A stretch of DNA of 62,278 nt, taken from positions 1 through 62,278 of the forward strand of contig JBBRYP010000019.1 of NCBI GenBank assembly GCA_038237515.1. Direction: 5' to 3'. Every line of letters starts with the position of its first letter. The stretch's first letter is position 1. Positions 24,556 through 34,811 of this stretch are shown here, piece after piece. A program made the translations under genes and the position numbers. The stretch is from JBBQDZ01 sp038237515. GTDB taxonomy: Bacteria > Actinomycetota > Thermoleophilia > Gaiellales > Gaiellaceae. A model generated the notes under the pieces. The model was not told where the DNA came from, did no database searches, and saw only the letters and a program-made list of their open reading frames with translations.

Positions 24556-26462
24556 TGCTCTGCGAGCACGACGACCCGGTCGCCGTCACCGGGCGTGATC
24601 AACTCGGACTTCGGGATGTTCACTCGCACCCCGTAACCGGCCCGCCGCGTCGGTCGAACTGGATTTGTCGCGGTAGCCGATCGCGATCTCGCCGCGCCGG
24701 CGTGCGGCCTCGACGAGGGTCGCGAAGGGCGCAGGACGCCCGTTGGCGAGGTATTCCTCGACCGGCCGCAGGTAGATCTCCGACCCCTCGGCGGCGAAGA
24801 GCTTGCTGAAGACCTCGCCAAGGTGCGGGTTTTCCGAGATCTGCGCGATCATCAGGCTGATCAGCCGATCGCTGACGATCACGTCGTCCACCTTCGTCAC
24901 CTGCGCGAGCTCGCGGTTGCGATCGTCGAGCATCTCGCTCGCGATCGGGAAGTACGCGCCTGCGCGGGCTGCGATGTCACGCAGATGAAGCAGCGTGACG
25001 AGCGTGCGGGCGTCCGCGTGCTGCGGCGCAAGCTGCTCGGAGTAGCACATGACGATCACCTGGTCGTAGCCGGGCACGCCGAGCCCGTCGAGAGTTCGGC
25101 GGTCGGTCGTGCTGCCCTCGCGGAACGCGATCGTGAGGTTCCGGACGCCGCCGCACTGGGCGGCGATCGCCGCCTGGGCCCGGGCATCGTCGGCGACGAC
25201 CGTGATGAGCGAACCCTCCCGTGCGTACTGGTCGAGCTCGTTGATGACCGCGGCGGAGCGGCTGTTCCAGCCGAGCAGCAGCACACGCTGTGTCGGCTCC
25301 TCGATCGGCGTCGGGGCCGCGATCACCGCCTCGTCGATCGCGCCGCCGTACGCCACAGCTGCGGCGAGGCGAGAGTCGTCCTCCGCGATCGCGACGATGC
25401 TGTCCTCGGCGCCGATCGTAGTCTCCATCGGTGGGTTCAGGACGACATCGCCGCCGCGGTGGAGGCCGATGATCGTGCAATCCTCGTAGGCGAAAAGGGC
25501 CTCCCCGAACGTCTTCCCGACGAGCGACTCGTCACGACGGAAGTAGACCTCGTCTCCCTCGAAGTCGAGTAGCTCCGTGTAGACGACGGAGGCGCCGGAC
25601 TGGCGGGAGGACTGCACGATCAGCCGGGAGATCGTCTCGCGCTTGTCGATGAAGACCGTCTCGCCGTTCCCGACGAGCCGCGACGCCTCCAGGTTCGCCG
25701 GGTCGTGGATGACGGCGATGATGTGGTAGGGCTCCGCCCGGCGTTCGAGGCCCTGCGTCAGGGCGAGCACGGACTTGATCACCTGCGTATCGGCGTCGAT
25801 CCCCTCTTCTGCGAGGACGACCACCGAGCGCGCCTCGTTCGGTTTGACGATCCTCAGGTCGTCGAGGTCGATGGGGCTCCCCGTCCGGCAGATGACGCGG
25901 GTGTTCCGGAGGTCCGCGATCTTCGAGCGAATCAGGTCCTCCATCTCGACCTTGTCCCGCTCGGCCAGGATCACGACGGACGGACGGCGCTCGTTTTCGT
26001 TGGCGATCGCGAGCTCGGACAGGATCGTGAAGATCGTGTCCGACCAACCGAGGACGAGGGGTGTGACCGCTCTCGAGAACGAACGAACGAACGACCCTTG
26101 CGGAGTTCCTGGAGCTTCTCGTCGAGCCCAGTCGAGATGACGCCGATCAGCGCGCTGACGATCAGGAGCCCGGCGATCGTCAGGCAGATCATCAGGACGA
26201 TGAACGGCCAATGGCCGCTGTCGCCGCCGATCGCGCCGGAGTCGAGCGCGTGCACGAAAGTGTTGAAGAGCTGCCGGAACACGCCGGGCTTGTGCCCGCC
26301 GGCACTCGCAGGCGCGATCCCGGCCGCGAGGACGATCACGCTGAAGAGGACGATCAGGAGCAGCGTCGCCACCGCGAGCCAGCCGACGAGGGAGACCGCG
26401 CCCCTCGACATCGTGTTGTCGAACGCGTACCCCAGCCGCTGGCGCAGAGTGATCTTCCTCAC
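24552..26462 (-). CDS. CASTOR/POLLUX (DMI1)-like RCK ion channel, frameshifted
   Basis: About 630 residues. The N-terminus has two membrane segments (VGWLAVATLLLIVLFSVIVL and HWPFIVLMICLTIAGLLIVS). Tandem RCK/TrkA-N domains follow: PLVLGWSDTIFTILSELAIA, RVICRTGSPIDLDDLRIV, RVLLLGWNSRSAAVINELDQ. This is the bacterial relative of plant CASTOR/POLLUX channels, gated by cytosolic Ca2+-sensing rings. The frame breaks near 26058-26093, where an (AACG)4 repeat and a four-G run give net +5 bases, and at 24641-24643 (one extra base). Both repairs restore family sequence exactly. Coupled to the K+ channel downstream (GTGA). Confidence 0.75.
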
Positions 26463-26679
26463 CTAGCTCTCCCTTTCGTCGCGGCCCGCAAGGAGGCGCG
26501 TGCCGCCCGTGCGCCGGGACTCACGAAGCGTGCGAACAAGATCGCCATCACCCTTCCAAGAGTAGAAACCCCGGCGCCCCTGCTGGCGCGAAGGTGGATT
26601 GTGCGCTCGGCCCGCTCACCGGTCAAGGTCGTCCGGGCAGCTCGACGGCGGCCCAGAATCGTTCTGGTAGCTTGGACGC

Positions 26680-26865
26680 GTGGCCGGTGTCACACCGACG
26701 GAAGAGGCCTTCGATGTCTCTTGCCCTCACTGCAAGAAGCCCTTTTCGGCCACTCTCCTCGTTGGCACCGCGAGGCGCTACCACGGCTTCAAGTGTCCGC
26801 ATTGCAAGCTGTTCGTCCCTTACGAGCGGGTGAACGAGACCGCCACGGTAAGCCCGCTCGACTAA
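26680..26865 (+). CDS. Zinc-ribbon miniprotein
   Basis: 61 residues from a GTG at 26680 (VAGVTPTEEAFDV). Two CPHC knuckles, SCPHCKKPFSA and KCPHCKLFVPYE, 23 residues apart form a four-cysteine zinc ribbon. No other domain. Such small proteins often bind nucleic acid or a protein partner. It stands alone between divergently oriented genes, so context gives no role. The regular CxxC spacing makes chance coding unlikely, but expression is unproven. Confidence 0.6.
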   Translation: MAGVTPTEEAFDVSCPHCKKPFSATLLVGTARRYHGFKCPHCKLFVPYERVNETATVSPLD

Positions 26866-26993
26866 GTGCTCGATCGATAATTCACGCGAGCCGGCTGGTG
26901 GCCCGGACTCAGCCTGATTCCATCTCTCGCCGCGCTCCCGCCGCGCCTCGACCCTCCTTCAAGTGATTCGAACCGAGTGCCGATACGGCTTGC

Positions 26994-29069
26994 GTGGCCG
27001 TCGACGTAGCCGCCTCACGCGCGCAGGCGCGTGATCTCGCGTCCCCGAAGCACATTGCGGCGGCTCCGGCCCGCCTCGTCCTCCCCGTCATCGTCCTTGC
27101 AAGCTTCGCCCTGCGCCTTCTCGGGGCGCTCGCGCAATCCGTCCCGGTGTACTTCCCGGACGAGTACATCTACGGGACGCTCGCGCGGAGCATCGCCGAG
27201 AGCGGGCGGCCGCTCGTCCGCGGCTCGCACGCACACTTCCCGGCGCTCCTCGAGCCGATCCTCGCCGCACCCTTCTGGCTCCTCGGCGACCCGGAACTCG
27301 CATACCGCCTGACACAAGCCGAGCATGCCCTCGCGATGTCGTTCGCAGCGGTGCCCGCCTACCTTCTGGCGCGCCGGCTGGGGATCTCGAGCCTCGCAGC
27401 GCTCGCCGTCGGCGGGCTGGCCGTCGCCTCCCCCGACCTCATCTTCTCGTCCTTCCTGCTCGCCGACCCGATCGCGTACCCGCTCGCACTCGGCGCTCTC
27501 TACGCCGGTGTCCGCGTGCTGGAGTCGCCGACTCGCCGCTCTCAGGTCGCCTTCGTCACGCTGACCGCGCTCGCGACCTTCGCACGCGTCCAGTACGTCG
27601 TCCTGCCTTTGGCGTTCCTCGGCGCGGCGCTCGTGGTCGAAGGCAGAAGCGTTCGCCGCGTCGCGACCCGCTTCCGGGTGACTGCGGCGCTCATCGCAGC
27701 TCCGCTGCTCGCAGCAACAGCGCTCGGTACCTCACGGATCCTCGGCTACTACTCCGGCGTCGTCCACGAGCACCTCGATGCGGGTGCGCTCCTCCACTGG
27801 GGCGGCATCGACGCACTGCTCCTCGCCTACGCCGCTGGCTGGGTTCTCGTGCCCGGCGCGGCCATCGCGATCGCTCTCGCCCTTTTGCGGCCGATCGACC
27901 GGTCCGAGCGCGCCTTCGCGGCGCTCGCACTCTTCTTCGGCGCCGGCCTCCTCTTCGAGGCAGCGCTTTACGCATCGAACGGCTCCCAACGGTTCCAGGA
28001 GCGCTATCTCTGCTCGCTGATCCCGCTCGTCGCCATTGGCTTCGCCCTCTACGTGAAGCGCGGGTGCCCCTCGCGCAAGCTGCTGGCGGTCGTAGGCGTA
28101 ACGATGTTGGGCCTCGCCGCGTCGATCCCGCTCTCCGGGTACACGATCGGAGGAGACAAGCAGGACTCTCCGTTCCTCTTCGCGGTCTTCCGGCTCGAGA
28201 AGGCGCTCGGCGCCGGCGCCGGTTCGCTCACCGTCGCGGCGATCGCCTCGGTGCTCGCCGTACTCGCCGTGGCAAGCGCCTTCGGCGGCCGCCGGCTCCG
28301 GTGGGCGCCGGTCGGGGCCGCCGTGGCCGTGGCCGTGACCGTCTCCGCAGCTGCCCACTCCGTCCAGGCGACGAATGCCCTGGCGATCCGCGCCTCGCAC
28401 CTACCGGCCGATGCGCGGTGGGTCGACCACGCACAGCTCGGCCCGGTGGACGTGCTCCAGACGGCGGGGGCGCCCGCGGACACCGTGCTCGAGCAGCTCT
28501 TCTGGAACCGCTCGCTCCGGTCGGTCGCCCTACTGGGCCGCGCGAGGGCCGTCGATGCCTTCGAGAACCGCCACGCACGTGTAGGTCCGAACGGAACGCT
28601 CTACCTGGACGGCCGGCCGGCCAACCGGCCGCTCCTCGTGCAGAACTTCGCCTCCGCCATCACCTTCGCGGACGCGCGGCGCGTTGGCCGCGGAGGCACG
28701 ATGGAGCTGTGGCGCCCCGGGCCGGGGGGGCTGCGGCTCTCGAGCTTCACCCTCGGCCGTTACTGGGACGGATGGTTCGCGAACGAAGGAGAGGTCGTTC
28801 TCTGGCCCGGTCGTGCCGGCGGCGTCCGCGGCACGCTCCGCCTCTCGATGACGCTCCCCGCGAACGGCGTCGCGCTCTCGATCCGCTTCCACGGCAAAGG
28901 TGTCGACCGCCGCGTCTCGTTCCAGCCCGGAGAGCACCGCACGGTCTCGTTCCGGGTCGAGAGCCGCGCCGCGTGGGCCGTCGTCTTCAAGAGCTCGACG
29001 CACGGCCTCCTCTGGGACGGCCGAGCAGTGAGCCTCCGAGCGACCCCGCCCATCTTCACCAGAAGCTAG
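26994..29069 (+). CDS. GT-C (family 39-like) membrane glycosyltransferase
   Basis: 691 residues from GTG 26994. About 10-12 hydrophobic segments fill residues 25-450. The first loop after TM1 carries VYFPDEYIYGTLARSIAESG, matching the catalytic acidic loop of PMT/ArnT-like GT-C enzymes. After TM segments a ~230-residue hydrophilic C-terminal part, predicted extracytoplasmic, includes a beta-sandwich-like end (GTLRLSMTLPANGVALSIRF). It probably moves a sugar from a polyprenyl-phosphate carrier to a cell-envelope acceptor. Acceptor and sugar unknown; monocistronic. Confidence 0.7.
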   Translation: MAVDVAASRAQARDLASPKHIAAAPARLVLPVIVLASFALRLLGALAQSVPVYFPDEYIYGTLARSIAESGRPLVRGSHAHFPALLEPILAAPFWLLGDPELAYRLTQAEHALAMSFAAVPAYLLARRLGISSLAALAVGGLAVASPDLIFSSFLLADPIAYPLALGALYAGVRVLESPTRRSQVAFVTLTALATFARVQYVVLPLAFLGAALVVEGRSVRRVATRFRVTAALIAAPLLAATALGTSRILGYYSGVVHEHLDAGALLHWGGIDALLLAYAAGWVLVPGAAIAIALALLRPIDRSERAFAALALFFGAGLLFEAALYASNGSQRFQERYLCSLIPLVAIGFALYVKRGCPSRKLLAVVGVTMLGLAASIPLSGYTIGGDKQDSPFLFAVFRLEKALGAGAGSLTVAAIASVLAVLAVASAFGGRRLRWAPVGAAVAVAVTVSAAAHSVQATNALAIRASHLPADARWVDHAQLGPVDVLQTAGAPADTVLEQLFWNRSLRSVALLGRARAVDAFENRHARVGPNGTLYLDGRPANRPLLVQNFASAITFADARRVGRGGTMELWRPGPGGLRLSSFTLGRYWDGWFANEGEVVLWPGRAGGVRGTLRLSMTLPANGVALSIRFHGKGVDRRVSFQPGEHRTVSFRVESRAAWAVVFKSSTHGLLWDGRAVSLRATPPIFTRS

Positions 29070-29223
29070 CGACCCGGGTTCCGAGCGCGTTGCGGGCTCC
29101 TCGCGCGGCAGCTCGACGCGAGATCGCGAGATCGAAGGGGCAGTGATGCTGGAAGGCTTCGACCGGCAGGAAGGCGGCGAGTTCGACCTCCGCACCCTTC
29201 GTCTTGCATGAGAATCTCGAGTC

Positions 29224-30529
29224 GTGACGGCGATCCCGGAGGTTCGCTACGCGCGCAGCGGCGACGTGTCGATCGCCTACCAGGTGCTCGGCGACGGACC
29301 GGTCGATCTCGTCTTCACCCCCTTCTTCGGAAACATCCTCCACGCCTGGGAGCATCCGCTCATGCGCCGCTTCTTCGAGCGGCTCTCGTCCTTCTCGCGC
29401 CTGATCCTCTTCGACAAGCGTGGCATGGGGCTCTCCGACCGGACGCGTGCCCTGACGCTCGAGACGCAGATGGACGACATCCGGGCCGTGCTCGACGCCG
29501 TCGGCTCGGAACGCGCCGTGCTGCTCGGCGGCGTCCAGGGCGGCCAGCTGTGCGCCCTCTTCGCCGCGACCTATCCCGACCGCACGCGGGCGCTCGTCCT
29601 TTATCACCCGCACGCCTCGCCGGCGGATCTGTCGCCTGTGCCGCCCCGATCCGCCGACGACGCGCGCGAGCGCTGGGGCACGCGCGAGCTCGCCGACGAG
29701 ATCGCGCGCGTGATCCTTCCGACCAGGACGGGGGGACGAGGCGCTTCTGCGGTGGCACGCCGATTACCTGCGCTACGCCGCGAGCCCGGGAGCGGCGGCG
29801 GAGTTCTTCCGGATGTTGCACGACACAGACATCTCGGACGTCCTGCCGACGATTCGCGTGCCGACGCGCGTGATCTACCGTGCGAAGAGGCGCGACGTCG
29901 CGCTGCGGGTGGCGGCGCGGATCCCCGGCGCGAGCTCCGTGCAGCTTCCGGGCGAGGACATCCCCGTCTGGGTCGACGACGAGGTTTCGCTCGAGCTCGA
30001 GCGCTTCCTGAGCGGCCGGGAGGAGCTGCCCGTCCCCGACAGCGTCCTGACGACCGTCCTCTTCACCGACATCGTCAGCTCGACCGCGCGCGCGACCGCG
30101 CTCGGCGATCGAGCTTGGCGCGATCTGCTCGCGCACCACCATGCGGCTGTGCGGCGCGAGCTCGCCCGCTTCCGCGGCGAGGAGCTCGACACCGCCGGAG
30201 ACGGCTTCTTCGCAATCTTCGACGGACCGGCGCGCGCCATCCGCTGCGCGCAGGCGATCGCCGCCAGCGTCAGCGAGCTCGGCCTCGGCCTGCGCGCCGG
30301 GTTGCACACGGGCGAGTGCGAGCTGCACGACGGCAAGCTCGCCGGCATCGCCGTCAGCATCGGCTCGCGCGTCGCCGCCGAGGCGGGGCCGGGCGAGGTG
30401 CTCGTCTCGAGCACGGTCAAGGACCTCGTGGCAGGCTCGGGGATCGAATTCGAGGAACGCGGCCTGCGTGCGCTGAAGGGCGTCCCAGGCGAGTGGAGGC
30501 TCTACCTCGTGCGTGCCTCGAACGCCTGA
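29224..30529 (+). CDS. Class III adenylate/guanylate cyclase with degenerate alpha/beta-hydrolase domain, one frameshift
   Basis: About 435 residues. The N-terminal ~250 are an alpha/beta-hydrolase fold (RYARSGDVSIAYQVLGDGP, LILFDKRGMGLSDR) in which the nucleophile elbow reads LGGVQGGQL: Gln replaces Ser, so the domain is probably a sensor, not an enzyme. The C-terminal cyclase domain has VLFTDIVSSTARA, ELDTAGDGFFAIF (two metal Asp), GLHTGECEL and IGSRVAAEAGPGEVLVS. The frame breaks at a GGGGGG run (29730-29735); changing the run by one base joins both parts. Start GTG 29224. Cyclic nucleotide type not predictable. Confidence 0.76.
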
Positions 30530-30590
30530 GCGCACAATCGCGAGCTGACTCGGCCGTCCAGGCTCGACCGGCGAATCCGGCCTCCCCGCC

Positions 30591-31691
<1,101 letters not shown>

Positions 31692-31784
31692 TGACCTCCG
31701 GCTTCTCGCGTTGGTGGACGGGGACTGGGGCTACCTAACGAGAAGAGCCGGCCGAAGGTCCACCGGCTCACCCTTGCGCGGCGG

Positions 31785-31814
31785 ATCTTAATGGGAACCG
31801 GCTCATTTGGACAA
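31785..31814 (-). promoter_or_regulatory. Candidate promoter of rpoD
   Basis: On the minus strand TTGTCC (31814-31809) and TAAGAT (31790-31785) are separated by 18 bp, about 95 bp upstream of the rpoD start. Four of six bases match consensus in each box. Reasonable but unproven. Confidence 0.35.
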
Positions 31815-31888
31815 GGAAACTTCCTCCGTGTCTCGAAACGCCGAGAGCGGCGGCCAGGCGCAGCCTGCTCCTCGGTAGCGTCTGCGGC

Positions 31889-32650
31889 ATGGAGACGGGA
31901 CTCACGGGATCTCGTGTGCTCGTCACCGGCGCGTCCGGCGGCATCGGATCGGCCTGCGCCCGGGCGTTCGCGGCGGAAGGCGCAGCGGTTGTGCTCCACT
32001 ACCACCGCGGTCGGGAGCGAGCGGAGGCGCTTGCGCTCGAGTTGGGTGCTACAGCAAGCCTCGTCGGCGCAGACCTGACCGACGAGGCACAGGTCGACTC
32101 CCTCTTCGGCCGGGCCGGCGCGCTCGACGCGTGCGCCGCGGTCGCGGGAGTCTGGCCGCGGGAGGACCTACCTGTGTCACAGCTTCCGCTCGAACGCTGG
32201 CGGGCGACGATCGACGCCAACCTGACGGCGAGCTTCCTCACCGCCCGCGGCTTCCTCCGGCAGCTTCGGGGCGACGGGAGCCTCGTGCTCGTCGGCTCGA
32301 CGGCAGGGGTCTTCGGCGAGGCGGGGCACGCGGACTATGCGGCGGCGAAGTCGGCGATCCTCCACGGACTGCTCCTGTCACTGAAGAACGAGGTCGTCCG
32401 GATCTCTCCTCGCGCGCGCGTGAACGGAGTTGCGCCCGGTTGGACCGAGACGCCGATGACCCGCGGGCTGATCGATCCGGAGCGGGTGCGACAGGTAACG
32501 AGGACGATGGCTCTGCGGCAGGTGGCGAGCCCCGAGCAGGTGGCCGCCCAGGTCGTGGCCCTGGCTTCACCTCTCCTGTCGGGGCACGTGAGCGGCCAGG
32601 TCGTGATCGTCGCGGGCGGCATGGAGGGCCGTGTCGTCCACGACGACTGA
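31889..32650 (+). CDS. Short-chain dehydrogenase/reductase (FabG-like)
   Basis: 253 residues. NAD(P) motif TGASGGIGSACARAFA, NAG-equivalent AAVAGVW, catalytic Ser in LVGSTAGVFG, and YAAAKSAILHGL carrying the Tyr-x-x-x-Lys pair (DYAAAKS). The APGWTETPM strand is typical of oxoacyl-reductase-like members. Substrate unknown. Solitary, followed by a strong hairpin. Confidence 0.87.
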   Translation: METGLTGSRVLVTGASGGIGSACARAFAAEGAAVVLHYHRGRERAEALALELGATASLVGADLTDEAQVDSLFGRAGALDACAAVAGVWPREDLPVSQLPLERWRATIDANLTASFLTARGFLRQLRGDGSLVLVGSTAGVFGEAGHADYAAAKSAILHGLLLSLKNEVVRISPRARVNGVAPGWTETPMTRGLIDPERVRQVTRTMALRQVASPEQVAAQVVALASPLLSGHVSGQVVIVAGGMEGRVVHDD

Positions 32651-32664
32651 GCCCTTCACTGAGA

Positions 32665-32693
32665 CGGCCGCGCCGGCGGGGCCGGCACGGCCG
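32665..32693 (+). terminator. Hairpin terminator after the SDR gene
   Basis: CGGCCGCGCCGGC (32665-32677) and GCCGGCACGGCCG (32681-32693) form a 13-bp stem with one mismatch and a GGG loop, 14 bases after the SDR stop. No U-tract, as is common in GC-rich actinobacteria. Confidence 0.6.
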
Positions 32694-32803
32694 CTCGCGA
32701 TTCCGCGCCGCAGGAAGATTGCCGTCAGTCCCCGGCGATCGGAGCCATGGAGAGGATCGGCAGGCGAGCCGTCGCACTTGAGCGCCTGAACCCGAACGTG
32801 CGA

Positions 32804-32832
32804 GAGGGAACCGCTGCCGCAGCGGCTCCCTC
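32804..32832. terminator. Second intergenic hairpin
   Basis: GAGGGAACCGCTG (32804-32816) pairs with CAGCGGCTCCCTC (32820-32832), 13 bp with one mismatch and a 3-base loop. It lies midway between the SDR and the methyltransferase gene; an AT-richer stretch 32871-32910 after it probably holds the next promoter. Confidence 0.5.
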
Positions 32833-32951
32833 CGCTCCTCGGGCCTCCGCCGCATCGGGGCCCGAGGTGACTTACGCAGTATTAGTGACCGAAACCTAAC
32901 TATCTATCCCTCGGAAGAGGCTCTCGAAGCATCCGACTAGAGTCACTCTCG

Positions 32952-34763
32952 ATGAGCAACAGGTTCACGCAGCGCCTCGCCCACGGCCCGCCGATCGTGG
33001 CCGACGGAGGGATGGGCTCGCTCATCGCGAGCGCCGTCCCCCGCCTGCGCTGCCCCGAGGAGGCAAACCTTCGGGCTCCGGAGGCTGTCGTCTCGCTCCA
33101 CGTCAGCTTCATCCGCGCCGGCGCGGAGTTGATCGAGACCAACTCCTTCGGAGCCAACCGTCGCAAGCTCGCGGGGTACTACCTCGAGGAGGAGTTCGAG
33201 CGAATCAACTCGAGCGCAGTGCGACTCGCGCGGGAGGCGCGCGAGATCTGCGGCAAGCAAGTCTTCATCGGCGCCTCGATCGGCCCGCTGGGCGACGCAC
33301 ACGACGTGTGGGGGGAGGATCGCCGCCGCCTCTTCGCCGATCAGGCCGCCATCCTCGAGGGACGCGGCGCCGATCTCTTCGTCGTCGAGACCTTCTTCGA
33401 CCTCGAGGAGCTGACGACCGCGATCGAGGCTGTTCGCAGCGTCTCGTCCCTGCCGATCGTCGCGCTGCTGACCTTCGACGAGGAAGCGGTGACCCTTGGC
33501 GGCGTCGAGGCACGCGACGCGGCGGAGCGGCTGACAGCGCTCGAGGTCGCGGCCGTGGGCGCGAATCACGGCGCCGGCGTCCTCGCGGCGCTGACGGCGC
33601 TCGAGGCGATGGGCTCCGACGGCCTGCCGCTGGCGGCTCTCCCGAACATCGGGCTGGCGAGCCTCGCCGGCGGGCGGGTCGTATATCCGCACGCGACCCC
33701 CGAGTACTTCGCCGAGTTCGCCGCCCACGCGCAGCAGCTCGGCGCGCGCGTGATCGGCGGTTGCTGCGGTACGACTCCAGCCGAGATCGAGGCCATCCGG
33801 GCCGCCGTCGAGGCGGATCGCAAGCCGGTCGAGCCTCTGGCTTCGAGCCCTCGACGGTTCACGCGGGCGGCGCCCGTGCCACACGAGGAGACCCGGCTCG
33901 CGCGAGCGCTCCGGGACGGCGAGTGGGTTTCGTCGGTCCAGCTCGACCCGCCGCTCGGCGGCGACAACCGTGGCCTGCTCGAGACCGCCGCCGCCCTGCG
34001 CGACGCCGGAGTCTCGTTCGTCGACATCAACGACAACGCGACCGCGCGGGCCGCCATGAGCGCGCTCATCGTCTCGGCGGCGATCGAGCGGGAGTGCGGC
34101 CTCGAGACGATCCCGCATCTGACCACCCGGGACACCTCTGTGATGGGCCTCGAGTCCGTCCTCCTCGGGGCGCACGCCGAGGGAATCCGGAACGTCCTCG
34201 CGGTGACGGGCGACCCGCCCGAGGTCGGTGACTATCCGGGGTCGCGCGGGGTGTACGAGATCGACGCGATCGGGCTCGCCGACCTGATGTCCCGGTTGAA
34301 CCGGGGAGAGGATTACAACGGCAAGGCGATCGACGCACCGACGTCGTTCCACATCGGAGTGGCGCTCAACCCGACCGCCGACGACCTCGGCCTCGAGCTC
34401 GAGCGTTTTCGCCAGAAGGTCGCCGCGGGCGCGCACTTCGCGATGACGCAGATCCTCTACGACCTGGCCTACCTGGACGCCTTCCTGGAAAGGCTCGAGG
34501 GGCCCTCACCGATCCCGATCCTCGTCGGGCTCTTTCCGCTCTCGACCTACCGCCTCGCGCTGCGCCTTCATAACGAGGTGCCGGGCATTCTCGTGCCCGA
34601 GTCGCTCCAGCAGGCGATGCACGATGCCGGAGCCGGCGCGGGACAGGTCGGGATGGCGCACGCGCGCGGGCTGTACGCACAGGCGCGAAGCCGCGCAGCG
34701 GGCGTCTACGTCGCGACTCCGTTCCGCCGCCCGCTGTCGGCACTCGAGCTACTGGCGGAGTAG
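32952..34763 (+). CDS. Bifunctional homocysteine S-methyltransferase / methylenetetrahydrofolate reductase (YitJ type)
   Basis: 603 residues. Residues ~1-290 are the homocysteine-binding barrel (IVADGGMGSLI, AELIETNSFGANRRKL, GGCCGTTPAEIEAI with Cys271-Cys272). Residues ~315-600 are a MetF-type reductase (VSSVQLDPPLGG, NVLAVTGDPPEVGDYPGS, FAMTQILYDL). The combination supplies methyl-tetrahydrofolate and uses it, or another methyl donor, to make methionine. The first zinc-ligand position, usually GANC, reads GANHG with His206. Start ATG 32952. Confidence 0.87.
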   Translation: MSNRFTQRLAHGPPIVADGGMGSLIASAVPRLRCPEEANLRAPEAVVSLHVSFIRAGAELIETNSFGANRRKLAGYYLEEEFERINSSAVRLAREAREICGKQVFIGASIGPLGDAHDVWGEDRRRLFADQAAILEGRGADLFVVETFFDLEELTTAIEAVRSVSSLPIVALLTFDEEAVTLGGVEARDAAERLTALEVAAVGANHGAGVLAALTALEAMGSDGLPLAALPNIGLASLAGGRVVYPHATPEYFAEFAAHAQQLGARVIGGCCGTTPAEIEAIRAAVEADRKPVEPLASSPRRFTRAAPVPHEETRLARALRDGEWVSSVQLDPPLGGDNRGLLETAAALRDAGVSFVDINDNATARAAMSALIVSAAIERECGLETIPHLTTRDTSVMGLESVLLGAHAEGIRNVLAVTGDPPEVGDYPGSRGVYEIDAIGLADLMSRLNRGEDYNGKAIDAPTSFHIGVALNPTADDLGLELERFRQKVAAGAHFAMTQILYDLAYLDAFLERLEGPSPIPILVGLFPLSTYRLALRLHNEVPGILVPESLQQAMHDAGAGAGQVGMAHARGLYAQARSRAAGVYVATPFRRPLSALELLAE

Positions 34764-34766
34764 GAA

Positions 34767-34802
34767 GCGGGGGGCCCGCCCGCCCGAGCGGCGGGCCCCC
34801 GC
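34767..34802. terminator. Bidirectional terminator between convergent genes
   Basis: GCGGGGGGCCCGCC (34767-34780) and GGCGGGCCCCCGC (34790-34802) give a 13-bp GC stem with one bulged G and a 9-base loop. It lies between the stops of the methyltransferase (plus) and the phosphodiesterase-nucleotidase (minus), serving both. Confidence 0.65.
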
Positions 34803-34811
34803 GGTCTCACG

